A stretch of DNA of 64,000 nucleotides from Serinibacter arcticus (GCF_003121705.1 NZ_PYHR01000002.1:2666001-2730000), one strand, 5' to 3'. Numbered from the stretch's first letter, positions 51,998-62,495 are shown. Notes: a model not told the origin generated them from the letters alone. Made by a program: numbers and translations.

Positions 51998-53665
51998 ATG
52001 ATCACCACCCGCAACAGATGGACGACGGCCGTGGCCGCCGCGGCGGCCTGCGCCGTTCTCGCCGCCTGCTCGAGCGGCGGTGGAGGCACCGGAGGTGGCG
52101 ACGCCGACGGCGAGGCCGGCATCGGCGAGGCCCAGTCCGTGGGCGCGATGGAGGAGTTCGAGGCCGGCACCACGTTCCGGGCGACCGAACCGCTCGAGTT
52201 CTCCCTGATGTACCGCGACCACCCGAACTACCCGGTGCTGGGTGACTGGCTCGCGTTCTCCACGCTCGAGAGCGAGCAGAACGTCACCTTCAGCCGCACC
52301 GACGTGCCGCTGGCCGACTGGGACCAGAAGAAGGCGCTGCTCATCGGTGCCGGTGACGCCGCGGAGCTCATCCCGGTCACCTACCCGGGCCAGGAGGTCC
52401 AGTTCATCAGCGGCGGGGCGATCCTGCCGGTCTCGGACTACCTCGAGTACATGCCGAACTACACGCAGAAGGTCGAGGACTGGGGCCTCCAGGACGACAT
52501 CGACGCGCAGCTGCGCCAGGCCGACGGCAAGTACTACCTGCTGCCCGGCCTGCGCGAGATCCCGGACGTGCAGTACTCGGTCGTCATCCGCGAGGACCTG
52601 TTCGCGAACGCCGGCATCACCGAGGACCCGGAGGACTGGGAGGAGTTCGCCGAGCAGCTCGAGCAGGTCAAGGCCGCGAACCCCGGGCTCTCCCACGCGT
52701 GGTCGGACCGCTGGACCGACAGCACGCCGCTGGGCTCCGCGCTCAACGTCATGGCGCCGACCTTCGGGACGTCGGCCGGCTGGGGCTACGAGAACGCCTG
52801 GTACGACCAGGAGGCCGAGGAGTTCGTGCTGGCCGGGACCACGGACGCCTACCGCGACCTGGTCACCTACGCCGCCGGCCTCGTCGCCGACGGGTCGCTC
52901 GACCCGGAGGTCACGCAGAGCGACGACCAGGCGATCCAGAAGTTCGTCTCGGGCTCGTCGGCCGCGATCTCCGGCAACACGCAGGAGCTCACGTCCTACC
53001 GCACGAAGTTCGCCGACAGCGGTCAGGCCGACGTGCCGCTGCGTCTGATCGAGATCCCCGACGGCCCGTTCGGCAACTACCTCTCCGGCAGCCAGCTCTC
53101 CTCCGGTCTCATGATCTCCGCGAAGGCCGCCGAGCAGCCGCACTTCAAGGCGCTGCTGCAGTTCGCGGACTGGCTCTACTACTCCGACGAGGGCATCGAG
53201 TTCGCCCAGTGGGGCGTGGAGGGTGAGACCTACACCAAGGACGCCGAGGGCGTGCGCACGCTCGAGCCGACCATCGGCTGGAACGCCCTCAACCCGGACG
53301 CGCCGGAGCGCCTGAACGCCGACTACGGCTTCAGCAACGGCGTCTTCCTGCTGGCCAACGGGTCCACCACGGACCTGCTGCAGTCGGTGATGTCCGAGGA
53401 GATCCAGACCTGGACCGACGAGGTGCTCGCCGGCAAGGAGACCCTCCCGGTCTCTCCGTCCCCGCAGTTGGAGGAGCTCGAGCTCGAGCAGACCTCCCTG
53501 CTGGACACCCAGATCCAGGACGCCGTGATGGCCGCGACCGCCGCGTTCATCACCGGTGGCCGCTCGCTCGACACCTGGGACACCTACGTCTCCGAGATCG
53601 AGGGTCTGGGCGCCACGCAGCTCATCGACACCTACAACGCCGCGCTCGAGCGGCAGCAGGGCTGA
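51998..53665 (+). CDS. Oligosaccharide-binding lipoprotein (LplA/YtcQ-like)
   Basis: Substrate-binding lipoprotein of 555 aa, the large size typical of LplA/YtcQ partners of LplB-type permeases. Signal and lipobox AVLAAC near residue 24, Gly/Ser spacer, then a domain starting LEFSLMYRDHPNYPVLGDWLAFSTLE and continuing YYLLPGLREIPDVQYSVVIREDLFANAGI, with many aromatic residues for sugar stacking. Excellent GAAGGAGA site 7 bases before ATG 51998. The ligand is inferred as aldouronic acids or xylo-oligosaccharides from aguA, uxa/uxu and xylosidase neighbours. A strong terminator follows. Confidence 0.93.
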   Translation: MITTRNRWTTAVAAAAACAVLAACSSGGGGTGGGDADGEAGIGEAQSVGAMEEFEAGTTFRATEPLEFSLMYRDHPNYPVLGDWLAFSTLESEQNVTFSRTDVPLADWDQKKALLIGAGDAAELIPVTYPGQEVQFISGGAILPVSDYLEYMPNYTQKVEDWGLQDDIDAQLRQADGKYYLLPGLREIPDVQYSVVIREDLFANAGITEDPEDWEEFAEQLEQVKAANPGLSHAWSDRWTDSTPLGSALNVMAPTFGTSAGWGYENAWYDQEAEEFVLAGTTDAYRDLVTYAAGLVADGSLDPEVTQSDDQAIQKFVSGSSAAISGNTQELTSYRTKFADSGQADVPLRLIEIPDGPFGNYLSGSQLSSGLMISAKAAEQPHFKALLQFADWLYYSDEGIEFAQWGVEGETYTKDAEGVRTLEPTIGWNALNPDAPERLNADYGFSNGVFLLANGSTTDLLQSVMSEEIQTWTDEVLAGKETLPVSPSPQLEELELEQTSLLDTQIQDAVMAATAAFITGGRSLDTWDTYVSEIEGLGATQLIDTYNAALERQQG

Positions 53666-53670
53666 GTCGA

Positions 53671-53711
53671 CGGCCGCCCCACCCGGACCCCAGGTCCGGG
53701 CGGGGCGGCCG
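53671..53711 (+). terminator. Strong hairpin terminator after the importer operon
   Basis: Arms of about 19 bp (53671-53689 with 53693-53711) with one mismatch and a 3-base loop begin 5 bases after the binding-protein stop. It separates the importer operon from the GH39 operon. Confidence 0.85.
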
Positions 53712-53787
53712 CGTCGCGCCCGGCCCTGTCGGGTACGGCCCCAGCCCGCCGTCCCCGCACCGCCCGAGTCGGACCACCGGAGCTCCC

Positions 53788-55299
53788 ATGACTCACGTCC
53801 TCGTCCCCGCCACCCCGCAGCGCACGCTGACCGACGCCTGGCGCGCCTGCGTCGGCACCGGCCGCACACGCGAGGTGCTGCACGCCGACTACCGCGACTC
53901 GCTCGCGCTCGTGCAGCGCGAGATCACCTTCGGCGCCACCCGCGCGCACGGGATCCTGCACGACGACATGGGCCTCGTGCGCCGCTACGAGCACGAGGGC
54001 GTCGCCGGCACCCGGTACTCCTTCAGCTACGTCGACCTCGTCATCGACACCTGGCTCGAGGCCGGCATCGCGCCGTTCCTCGAGCTCGGGTTCATGCCGC
54101 GCGACCTGGCCTCGGGCGAGCAGACCATCTTCTGGTGGCAGGGCAACGTGACACCGCCGCGCGACGCGCGCGAGTGGGCCGACCTCGTCGCCGCGCTGCT
54201 GCGCCACCTGGTGGCGCGCTACGGCGTCGAGCAGGTCCGCACCTGGCCCGTGGAGGTGTGGAACGAGCCGAACCTGCCGGACTTCTGGAGCGGGTCGGAG
54301 GCGGACTACCACGACCTGTACGAGGTGACCGCGCACGCGGTGAAGGAGGTCGACGCCGAGATCGCCGTCGGCGGCCCCGCCGTCTCCCCGGGGGCGGACG
54401 ACTGGCTGCCGCGGTTCGCCGACGTCGTCGAGCGCCGGGACCTGCCGTGCGACTTCGTGAGCAAGCACGCCTACACCAGCGGTCCCGCGCAGCACGTGCC
54501 GTTCGGGACCTACCAGACGCTGCGCCCCGCGTCCCACCTGCTCGAGCAGTTCGCGACGCCGTCGACGCTGCTGGCGGGGACGGCCCTGGCGGGCCTGCCG
54601 GTCCACATCACCGAGTTCTCCTCCTCCTACCGCCCCGACAACCCGATCCACGACACCGCCTACCAGGCCGCCTACCTCGCCCCGGTGCTCGCCGCCGGCG
54701 GTGACCACGTCGCCTCCTTCTCCTACTGGACGCTGTGCGACGTGTTCGAGGAGGTCGGGATCCCGACCGCGCCCTTCCACGGCGGGTTCGGCCTGCTCGG
54801 TCACCGCCAGGTGCGCAAGCCCGTGTTCCACCTCTACGCCTTCGCCGCCGCGCTGGGCGCGGACGTGCTGGCCCGCGGCGGGGACCACCTCGTCACGCGG
54901 CACCCCGACGGCCGGATCGCGGCGCTGCTGTGGCAGCCCCTCGACCCGACCCGCGTGGCCGAGGCCGGGCACACCGTCCGCCTCGACCTCTCGGTCGCCG
55001 CGCCTCAGGTGCACGTCAGCGAGCGCCACGTCGACGCCGAGCGCGGCAACGCCCGCACCGCCTGGCAGGCGATGGGCTCCCCGCTCGCACCGTCGGCGCG
55101 GGCCACCGAGGACCTGCACGCCGCCTCCGTCCCGGCCTACCGGGGACGGGCCGTCCGCGCCGAGGGCGGCCGCGTCGTCGTCGACGTCGAGCTCGGCCGG
55201 CACGGGATCGCGCTGGTCGAGGTGGCGCCGACCGACCCGCAGCCCGCACCCTGGCTGGACGAGGGCCGCCTGCTCGGCGGCCCGGGGACGAAGGGATGA
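53788..55299 (+). CDS. GH39 beta-xylosidase
   Basis: Retaining beta-xylosidase-type enzyme of 503 aa, no signal peptide. Family GH39 signatures: FGATRAHGILHDDMGLVRRYE, acid/base Glu160 in VEVWNEPNLPDFW and nucleophile Glu276 in HITEFSSSYRPDNP, then FSYWTLCDVFEEVGIPTAPFHGGFGLL. A C-terminal beta-sandwich follows. ATG 53788 has CGGAG 6-10 bases upstream. First of an operon GH39, YesL, GH42, ManD with 4- to 8-base overlaps. Second backbone-cleaving enzyme besides GH3. Confidence 0.94.
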   Translation: MTHVLVPATPQRTLTDAWRACVGTGRTREVLHADYRDSLALVQREITFGATRAHGILHDDMGLVRRYEHEGVAGTRYSFSYVDLVIDTWLEAGIAPFLELGFMPRDLASGEQTIFWWQGNVTPPRDAREWADLVAALLRHLVARYGVEQVRTWPVEVWNEPNLPDFWSGSEADYHDLYEVTAHAVKEVDAEIAVGGPAVSPGADDWLPRFADVVERRDLPCDFVSKHAYTSGPAQHVPFGTYQTLRPASHLLEQFATPSTLLAGTALAGLPVHITEFSSSYRPDNPIHDTAYQAAYLAPVLAAGGDHVASFSYWTLCDVFEEVGIPTAPFHGGFGLLGHRQVRKPVFHLYAFAAALGADVLARGGDHLVTRHPDGRIAALLWQPLDPTRVAEAGHTVRLDLSVAAPQVHVSERHVDAERGNARTAWQAMGSPLAPSARATEDLHAASVPAYRGRAVRAEGGRVVVDVELGRHGIALVEVAPTDPQPAPWLDEGRLLGGPGTKG

Positions 55300-56000
55300 C
55301 CGCCATGACGGAGCGCGGTGCCACCGGCGCGGAGGAGGTCGGCCGGGGACCGCTCTCGCGCGGGACGGCGGCGTTCTACCGATACCTCGTGCTCACGGCC
55401 CTGATCGCGCTGACGACCCTGCCGGGGAGCGTGCTCGCGTTCCTGCTGCACCGGGACGCCTCCAACGCCCCGCTGTTCGCGCTCGCGCTGGTGCCGCTCG
55501 CGCCCGCGCTGTCGGCCGCCCTGTACGCCCAGCGGGAGTGGGAGCGCGACGACGACCAGCGCCCCGCGCGCCCGTTCTGGCGCGGCTACCGACGCAACCT
55601 CGGCGACGTGCTGCGGTGGTGGGTGCCGGCGCTCGCGCTCGGGACCGTGCTCGCGATCAACCTCGCCGGGGCGGGCCTGGTCGCCGGGGCCGCGTTCTAC
55701 GTGCCGGTCAGCCTGCTGCTCCTCGTCGTCCTCGCCTTGCTCTGCGCGCAGATGCTCGTCATCACCGCCACGCTCAGCTTCCGCACGGTCGACGCCGCGC
55801 GCATCGCGCTGCACGGCCTCGTGCGGTACTGGCGGTTCGACGTCGCCGTGCTCTGCCTCCTGCTCGTCGTCGGCGCGCTCGTGGTCCTGGCCTGGGACCC
55901 CGCGCCGATCCTCGCCTCCGGCGTGCTCCTCGCCATGCTCCGCCCGTTCGCCCGACCCGTCGTCGCCGACGTCACCGAGAGGTTCACCACCCGTGACTGA
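55296..56000 (+). CDS. YesL-like DUF624 membrane protein
   Basis: Membrane protein of 234 aa with about five helices; DUF624/YesL features include FYRYLVLTALIALTTLPGSVLAFLL, RPFWRGYRRNLGDVLRWWVPALALG and FDVAVLCLLLVVGALVVLA. YesL proteins are usually encoded with LplABC-type importers and their role is unknown. Here it is separated from the permeases and sits between two hydrolase genes, overlapping both (ATGA with GH39, 8 bases with GH42). Confidence 0.83.
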   Translation: MTAMTERGATGAEEVGRGPLSRGTAAFYRYLVLTALIALTTLPGSVLAFLLHRDASNAPLFALALVPLAPALSAALYAQREWERDDDQRPARPFWRGYRRNLGDVLRWWVPALALGTVLAINLAGAGLVAGAAFYVPVSLLLLVVLALLCAQMLVITATLSFRTVDAARIALHGLVRYWRFDVAVLCLLLVVGALVVLAWDPAPILASGVLLAMLRPFARPVVADVTERFTTRD

Positions 56001-58155
56001 CCCGCAGCTCCCGACCGCCCCGACCGCTGCCACCACCCCCGTGTCCGTGCCGCTCCCGCTGGCGCCGCTGCGCACCCCGGCGCCCGCGCCGACCCCCGCG
56101 CGCCTGCCGGCCACGCCCGGCCTCGCGTTCGGCGGCGACTACAACCCCGAGCAGTGGGGCAAGGACGTCTGGGACGCGGACTACGAGGCGTTCGACGCCG
56201 CCCGCATCACCACCGTCACGCTCGGCGTGTTCATCTGGTCGCTCACGCAGCCGGCGGAGGACACGTTCGACTTCACGGTGCTCGACGAGATCGTCCAGCG
56301 GGCCGCCGACGAGGGCCGCACGATCTGCCTCGCCACCGGCACCGGCGCGCTGTCGCCCTGGATCGCCCGCGCCCACCCCGAGGTGACGCGCGTCGACTTC
56401 GAGGGGCGCAAGCACCGCTACGGACAGCGACACAACGCGTGCTGGAGCTCGCCGCACTTCCGCCGGCTCGCCGTCGGGATCGCGGGGAAGGTGGCCGAGC
56501 GCTACGCCGACCACCCGGCGGTCGTCGCGTGGCACATCGGCAACGAGTACGGCGGCGACGGCGGGGCCTGCTACTGCGACCTGTGCGCGGCCGAGTTCCG
56601 CCTGTGGCTGCAGCAGTGCTACGGCACGCTGGACGAGCTCAACGAGGCCTGGAACACGACGTTCTGGTCGCACCGGTTCGGCGACTGGGACGAGATCGTG
56701 CCGCCGAGCGCCCTGACGGAGCACTGGAAGGGGCGCGGCTACACCGCCTTCCAGGGCATCACGCTGGACTACTACCGGTTCACCACCGACAACGCGATCC
56801 GGCAGTACAACGAGGAGAAGGCCGCGATCCGGCAGTTCTCCGACCTGCCCGCGACCACCAACTTCATGGGCTTCTTCCAGCCGCTGGACTACCACCGCTG
56901 GGCGCCCCACCTCGACTTCGCCTCCTGGGACAACTACCCGCCGCGCAGCGACGAGCCGTGGCGCACCGCGCTGACGCACGACCTCATGCGCGGTCTGAAG
57001 GACGGCGCCCCGTTCTGGCTGATGGAGCAGACGCCGACCGTCACCGCGTCGCGCGACGTCAACCCGGTGCGCCGCCCCGGCATCATGCGGCTGTGGTCCT
57101 GGCAGGCCGTCGCGCACGGCTCCGACTCGGTCCTGTACTTCCAGATGCGGCAGTCACGGGGCGCGTGCGAGATGACGCACGGCGCCGTGCTCGACCACTC
57201 CGGGCGCCTGGACACCCGCGCCTTCCGCGAGGTCGCCGGCCTCGGCGCCGAGCTCGAGCGGGCGGGCGAGGCCCTGCGCGGCGGCCGGACGCCGGCGCGC
57301 GTCGCGCTCCTGGTGGACTGGGACTCCTGGTGGGCCGTGGAGATGGCCGACGGGCCCAACCGCCTCGTGAAGTACGCCCCGACGGTGCTGGAGTGGGGCC
57401 GGGCGCTGTGGGAGGCGGGCGCGCAGCTCGACGTCGTGCCCGTGACGGCGGACCTCGGCGGGTACGACGTCGTGGCCGCGCCCCTGCTGCACCTCGTGGC
57501 CGGTGACCTGCCGGAGCGGCTCGCGGCCGTGACGGCGCGCGGCGGCACCGTCGTCACCGGCTACCTCTCGGGCCGGGTCGACGAGGACGACCGCCGGTTC
57601 CTCGCCGACGTGCCCGGCCCGCTGGCCGACCTCGTGGGTGTGCGCGTCACCGAGACGGACGCGGCCGAGCCGGAGGTCGGCAACCCGGTGGCGTTCGACG
57701 GCGACGCCCCGCTCGAGGTCCCCGGCCGGATGATCTTCGAGCTGCTGGAGCCGCACCCCGGCACCGAGGTCGTGGCGCGCTACGGCGCCGACTTCTACGC
57801 GGGCGTCCCGGCCGTGACCCGGCGCCGCACCCCGGCGACGGGTGACGCGGCGGGCGACGGCGAGGCCTGGTACCTCGGCACGCAGCTCGACCAGCCGGGC
57901 CTGGCCCACGTGCTCCGCCGCGTGCTCGCGCGGCACGACCTCCTCGGGCCGTACGCCGACGTCCCCGGGCTCGAGCTCGCCACGCGCGTGGCGCCGTCGG
58001 GCGGTCAGGTCGACCTCCTGCTCCACCACGGCACCGAGGCCGTCACCGTGGCGCTGCACGCGAGCGGCACGGACCTGATCACGGGCCGTCGGCTGCTGGC
58101 CGGCGAGGAGCTGCGCCTCGAGCCGACCGACGTCGTCGTGCTGGCGCTGTCGTGA
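55993..58155 (+). CDS. GH42 beta-galactosidase
   Basis: Retaining exo-enzyme of 720 aa, intracellular. Catalytic acid/base Glu185 in [10 protein letters not shown] and nucleophile Glu345 in FWLMEQTPT. Zinc-cluster cysteines NACWSS and CYCDLC are present. Domains: TIM barrel, then trimerisation domain from about 400 ([21 protein letters not shown]) and a short C-terminal sandwich. GTG 55993 lies inside the yesL gene; a Pro/Thr-rich N-terminal 40 residues precede the usual [10 protein letters not shown], so a later start is possible but no other in-frame start looks better. In a xylan locus it may act on galactosyl or arabinopyranosyl decorations. Confidence 0.94.
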   Translation: MTDPQLPTAPTAATTPVSVPLPLAPLRTPAPAPTPARLPATPGLAFGGDYNPEQWGKDVWDADYEAFDAARITTVTLGVFIWSLTQPAEDTFDFTVLDEIVQRAADEGRTICLATGTGALSPWIARAHPEVTRVDFEGRKHRYGQRHNACWSSPHFRRLAVGIAGKVAERYADHPAVVAWHIGNEYGGDGGACYCDLCAAEFRLWLQQCYGTLDELNEAWNTTFWSHRFGDWDEIVPPSALTEHWKGRGYTAFQGITLDYYRFTTDNAIRQYNEEKAAIRQFSDLPATTNFMGFFQPLDYHRWAPHLDFASWDNYPPRSDEPWRTALTHDLMRGLKDGAPFWLMEQTPTVTASRDVNPVRRPGIMRLWSWQAVAHGSDSVLYFQMRQSRGACEMTHGAVLDHSGRLDTRAFREVAGLGAELERAGEALRGGRTPARVALLVDWDSWWAVEMADGPNRLVKYAPTVLEWGRALWEAGAQLDVVPVTADLGGYDVVAAPLLHLVAGDLPERLAAVTARGGTVVTGYLSGRVDEDDRRFLADVPGPLADLVGVRVTETDAAEPEVGNPVAFDGDAPLEVPGRMIFELLEPHPGTEVVARYGADFYAGVPAVTRRRTPATGDAAGDGEAWYLGTQLDQPGLAHVLRRVLARHDLLGPYADVPGLELATRVAPSGGQVDLLLHHGTEAVTVALHASGTDLITGRRLLAGEELRLEPTDVVVLALS

Positions 58156-59360
58156 CCACCATCGAGCGGGCCGAGGTCCTGCTCACCTCGCCCGGCCGGA
58201 ACTTCGTCACGCTGCGGATCACGACGTCGGACGGCGTCACCGGGCTCGGTGACGCGACCCTCAACGGGCGCGAGCTCGCCGTCGCGAGCTATCTGCGCGA
58301 CCACGTCGTGCCGCTCCTGGTCGGCCGCGACCCGGCGCGCATCGAGGACCTGTGGCAGTACCTGTTCCGCGGCGCCTACTGGCGCCGCGGCCCGGTGACG
58401 ATGACCGCGATCGCCGCGGTCGACGTCGCGCTCTGGGACGTCAAGGGGAAGGTGGCCGGCCTGCCGGTCTACCAGCTGCTGGGCGGCCGCTCCCGCGAGC
58501 AGGTGCTGGTCTACACGCACGCCTCCGGCGAGAGCGTGCCCGAGATGCTCGAGGACGCCGACCGCGCCCGCGAGCTCGGGTACGCGGCGATCCGCGTGCA
58601 GGCCGCCGTGCCGGGGATCGCGGGCACGTACGGCGTGAAGAAGAACGGTCGGTACGAGCCCGCCGACCACGCGCTGCCGCAGGAGCAGCCCTGGTCGACG
58701 GAGGCCTACCTGGCGTTCGCGCCCGACTACCTGCGCGCCGCGCGCGAGCACCTGGGCGCCGAGGTCCACCTCCTGCACGACGTCCACCACCGGCTCACGC
58801 CGCTGGAGGCGGCCCGGTTCGGGCGCAGCGTGGAGGACGTCGGCCTCTACTGGATGGAGGACCCCACGCCGGCCGACAGCCAGGACGCGTTCCGGCTGAT
58901 CCGTCAGCACACGACGACGCCGATCGCCGTCGGGGAGGTCCTGACCTCGATCTGGGACGTCAAGGACCTCATCACCGAGCAGCTCGTCGACTACGTCCGC
59001 TGCTCGGTCGTGCACGCGGGCGGGATCACGCACCTGCGGCGCATCTACGACCTCGCGGCCCTGTACAACGTGCGGTCGGGCTCGCACGGCGCCTCCGACC
59101 TCTCACCCGTGACGCAGGCCGCCGCGACCCACCTCGCGACGGCGATCCCGAACTTCGGGATCCAGGAGCACATGGGCTACCCGGACCTGACGGCGGAGGT
59201 GTTCCACGGCGGTGCCCGCTACGACGGCGGGGCGCTGCACGTGGACGACGTCCCCGGTCTCGGCGTGGAGTACGACGACGCCGCGGCGGCCCGGTTCGAG
59301 TACTCGCCGAAGTACCTGCCGGTCGCCCGCCGGCTGGACGGGTCCGTGCACGACTGGTGA
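58152..59360 (+). CDS. manD: ManD-type D-mannonate dehydratase (enolase superfamily)
   Basis: Enolase-superfamily sugar-acid dehydratase of 402 aa. Metal ligands Asp210, Glu236 and Glu262 and catalytic His212 fall at the same residue numbers as in Novosphingobium Man[14 protein letters not shown] and [14 protein letters not shown] are family blocks, and [27 protein letters not shown] is the capping-domain start. GTG 58152 overlaps the GH42 stop. The reaction is mannonate to 2-keto-3-deoxygluconate; some members prefer gluconate and some have little activity. It is the second predicted mannonate dehydratase in the window, unrelated in fold to UxuA. Confidence 0.93.
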   Translation: MTTIERAEVLLTSPGRNFVTLRITTSDGVTGLGDATLNGRELAVASYLRDHVVPLLVGRDPARIEDLWQYLFRGAYWRRGPVTMTAIAAVDVALWDVKGKVAGLPVYQLLGGRSREQVLVYTHASGESVPEMLEDADRARELGYAAIRVQAAVPGIAGTYGVKKNGRYEPADHALPQEQPWSTEAYLAFAPDYLRAAREHLGAEVHLLHDVHHRLTPLEAARFGRSVEDVGLYWMEDPTPADSQDAFRLIRQHTTTPIAVGEVLTSIWDVKDLITEQLVDYVRCSVVHAGGITHLRRIYDLAALYNVRSGSHGASDLSPVTQAAATHLATAIPNFGIQEHMGYPDLTAEVFHGGARYDGGALHVDDVPGLGVEYDDAAAARFEYSPKYLPVARRLDGSVHDW

Positions 59361-59441
59361 ATCCCGGGTGAGGCTGCGGGCGGGGCTCGCGCGGACCGTT
59401 CGTGTCACCGGCCGGACACCTGCCGGTGCGACACTCCTCCC

Positions 59442-60143
59442 ATGCTCGACACTCCCGACTACGAGGTGCACGACGTCGCGTGGGTGCGCGACCTGCTCGC
59501 CCGTCGACCCTGGATGACGATCGTCGCCGCGCCCGGCGGCGTCCCCACGGCCACGCACATGCCGGTGCTGCTGGAGGACGCCCCGGCCGGTGACCCCGGC
59601 GCGCCGCTCACCCTCGTCACCCACCTCGGCATCCCCGACGACGAGATCCTCGGCCTCGCCGACGGCGTCGAGGTGCTCGTGGTCGTCGAGGGCGCGAGCG
59701 GCTACGTCTCACCCGGCTGGTACGCCTGGGGTCCGGCGGTGCCGACCTGGAACTACGAGGCCGCACACCTGCGTGCCCGCGTCGAGATGCTCGACGCCGA
59801 GGCCACCTGGGACGCGCTGGTCGCCACGATCGACGTCTTCGAGCGCGAGCGCTCCGAGCCGTTCGTCCTCACGACGGCGGGCCCGGGCGGCACCGACGAC
59901 CTGGCCTACGCGCGCCGCATCCAGCGCGGCGTGGTCGGCGCGCGCCTGCACGTCACGTCGTGGCAGGCCAAGAGCAAGCTGTCGCAGGACAAGCCGCCGG
60001 AGGTCGTGGCGCGCATCGTGCGCGGCCTGGAGACCGACGGCGACCCGCACGCGGACGCGGGCCTCGCCGTCGCGATGCGGACGGCGCACGGGCTCGGGAG
60101 CCGCGGCCACGCGGGAGCCGGCCTCGCGGGGGACGTGGCGTGA
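59442..60143 (+). CDS. PaiB-like FMN-binding protein
   Basis: FMN-binding negative-regulator family (PaiB) protein of 233 aa, split-barrel fold. MTIVAAPGGVPTATHMPVLLE, SGYVSPGWYAWGPAVPTWNYEAAHLRARV and SWQAKSKLSQDKPPEVVARIVRGLE are signature blocks. Bacillus PaiB represses sporulation and protease genes; the biochemical function of most members is not known. The stop overlaps the amidohydrolase start. Confidence 0.9.
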   Translation: MLDTPDYEVHDVAWVRDLLARRPWMTIVAAPGGVPTATHMPVLLEDAPAGDPGAPLTLVTHLGIPDDEILGLADGVEVLVVVEGASGYVSPGWYAWGPAVPTWNYEAAHLRARVEMLDAEATWDALVATIDVFERERSEPFVLTTAGPGGTDDLAYARRIQRGVVGARLHVTSWQAKSKLSQDKPPEVVARIVRGLETDGDPHADAGLAVAMRTAHGLGSRGHAGAGLAGDVA

Positions 60144-61644
60144 CCGCCGTCCTGACCCCGACCCTGACCCTCCTGCGCGGCGCCCGGCTCGTCGGTGCGG
60201 ACGCGCCCGTCGACGTCCGGCTCGCGGCCGGCCGGATCGCGGGGATCGCCCCGGCCGGCACGCTCACCCACGAGCGCGGCGAGGACGTCGTCGAGCTCGC
60301 CGGGCGCTGGCTCGTGCCCGGTCTGTGGGATGCGCACGTCCACTCCGTCCAGCACGCGCTCGCGGCGCAGCGGCTCGACGTCAGCGGCGCCACGTCCGCG
60401 CGCGAGGCCGCCGACCTCGTCGCCGAGCGCGCCGCGTTCCTGCCCGCGGGGAGCGAGGGCGTGCTCGTGGGCTACGGCTTCCGCGACGCCGCGTGGCCCG
60501 ACGTCCCCTCGACCGAGCTGCTGGACCGTGCGGCGCCGGGGCTCGCCGTCGTGCTCGTCAGCGGCGACCTGCACTGCGGCTGGTTCTCGACGGCGGCGCT
60601 CGCGCGGTTCGACCGCGTCGCGCCCGACGGCACCGGCCTCGTGCGCGAGGACGAGTTCCTCCCGATCGCGGGCGACCTCGACAACGCGGGCGACGCCGTC
60701 CGCGACCGGTGGGTGCTGTCCGCGGCGGCCGAGGCGGCCAGGCGCGGCGTGGTGGGTGTGGCCGACTACGAGGCCGAGGACCCGCTCTCGTGGTCGCGCC
60801 GCGCGACGGCCGGCGAGGTGCCGCTGGCCCTGCGCGTGCGCGCGGGCGTGTGGCCGCAGTTCCTGGCGGAGACCATCGCGGCCGGCCGCCGCACGGGGGA
60901 CGCGCTGCCGGGGTCGCCGCGCGACGCCGTCGGGCAGGCGCTCGTGACGGTCGGCCCGCTGAAGGTGATCACGGACGGCTCGCTCAACACGCGCACCGCC
61001 TACTGCCACGACCCCTACCCGGGCACGAGCGACCGGGGCGTGCTCACCTACGCCCCGAGGAGCTGCGCGACCTCATGGGCCGCGCGCACGCGGCCGGGCT
61101 CCGGTGCGCGATCCACGCGATCGGCGACGACGCGTGCGGACTCGCGCTCGACGCGTTCGCCGCCACCGGCGCGCGCGGCAGCATCGAGCACGCCCAGCTG
61201 CTGGCCGGCCGCGACGTGCCGCGGTTCGCGGAGCTCGGCGTCGTCGCGAGCGTGCAGCCCGCACACCTCCTGGACGACCGCGACGTCGCCGGCGACCTCT
61301 GGCCCGGACGGACCGACCGCGCGTTCGTGCTGGCCGCGCTGCACGCGCACGGCGCGTCGCTGGTGCTCGGTTCGGACGCCCCCGTGGCGCCGCTGGACCC
61401 GTGGCTCGCGATCGCCGCGGCCGTCCGTCGTACGGGCGACGAGCGCCCGGCCTGGCACCCGGAGCAGCGGCTTGAGGCGACGACGGCGCTCGCGAGCTCG
61501 ACCGACGGGCGCGGCACGACGCCGTCCGTCGGTGAGGTCGCCGACCTGGCGATCACCGACGTCGACCCGCTGGCCGCCGACCCCGGGACGAGCGTCGCCG
61601 GGACGCTGCTCGCGGGGGAGTGGACGCACCGCGGGGAGATTTGA
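60140..61644 (+). pseudogene. YtcJ-like amidohydrolase, frameshifted near 61053-61057
   Basis: Metal-dependent amidohydrolase (family 3) of about 500 aa if restored. From GTG 60140 the frame gives the N-terminal barrel with DAHVHS, LVGYGFRDAAWPDVPS and LKVITDGSLNTRTAY up to GVLTYAP. There the frame breaks; the next part continues one frame over as EELRDLMGRAHAAGLRCAIHAIGDDA, SIEHAQLL and LVLGSDAPVAPLDPW to the stop at 61644. One missing base in CCCCG (61053-61057) would restore TYAPEELRDL. As both halves are intact, a sequencing error or very recent mutation is likely. Coupled to the PaiB-like gene. Confidence 0.85.
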
Positions 61645-61722
61645 GGCCCCGCGCGAGGATGACGCAACACAGAGTTCACCCGACCGCCACGCGGGCGTCG
61701 CCCAACCGGCCACGGGGCGTCC

Positions 61723-61728
61723 TAGCGT
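61723..61728 (+). promoter_or_regulatory. -10 hexamer of a probable leaderless gene
   Basis: TAGCGT ends 7 bases before ATG 61736, without a ribosome site. Confidence 0.55.
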
Positions 61729-61735
61729 CGCTGCC

Positions 61736-62446
61736 ATGACCACGACAGCACCGGTCGCACCGACGACGACCACGCTCACCCTCGTCCGCCACGGGCAGAC
61801 GCACCTCAACGCCCGCCGCATCATGCAGGGCTCCTGCGACTCCCCGCTCACCCGCACCGGCCGCGCCGGCGTGCTCGTGACCGCGCAGCACCTGTCCACC
61901 CACGACTTCGACGCCGCCTACTCCTCCCCGCAGGGTCGCGCCGTCATGACGGCGGTCGAGATCGTCCGCCACCACGCGGACCTCCCGCTGCGCAGCGTCC
62001 AGGGCCTGCGCGAGTTCTCCTTCGGCGCCTACGAGCGCCGCCCCGAGCGCGAGCTCGACGAGGTCGAGCCGTGGGCCGAGCTCATCCCCCGCGTGCTCTC
62101 GGGTCAGCACCCCGGCCTGCCCGGGGGCGGCGAGTCGGGCGAGGCGTTCATGGACCGCGTCCGCACGACGTTCTCCGAGATCGTGGACGCGCACCCCGGC
62201 GAGCACGTGCTCGTGGTCGGCCACGGGCTCACGCTCGGCGCCTACCTCGCCACGATCGACCCGGTCGGCCTGGTGCCGCTGCCCAACGCGTCGGTGTCCA
62301 CCGTCGAGGTGGTGCGCGAGCCCGGGACCGACGTCACGATCTCGCGGATCCTCTCCGTCGCGGTCGACGTCGCCGGCCACGGCTCGCTGTCCGCCCGCCC
62401 GGCGCCCGCCGTCGTCGGCGTGCGCGAGGCCGAGCGGGTCGCCTGA
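61736..62446 (+). CDS. Histidine phosphatase family protein
   Basis: Phosphoglycerate-mutase-like phosphatase of 236 aa. RHG motif TLVRHGQTHLNARRIMQG, SSPQGRAVMTAVEIV, proton-donor Glu region LREFSFGAYERRPE, and HVLVVGHGLTLGAYL with the second catalytic His. ATG 61736 follows a leaderless-type -10. Substrate unknown; such proteins act on small phosphorylated metabolites. Confidence 0.9.
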   Translation: MTTTAPVAPTTTTLTLVRHGQTHLNARRIMQGSCDSPLTRTGRAGVLVTAQHLSTHDFDAAYSSPQGRAVMTAVEIVRHHADLPLRSVQGLREFSFGAYERRPERELDEVEPWAELIPRVLSGQHPGLPGGGESGEAFMDRVRTTFSEIVDAHPGEHVLVVGHGLTLGAYLATIDPVGLVPLPNASVSTVEVVREPGTDVTISRILSVAVDVAGHGSLSARPAPAVVGVREAERVA

Positions 62447-62495
62447 CCGAGGGCCTAGGCTGACGCCCCCGCACGTCTGTCAGCAGGAGGCACCC

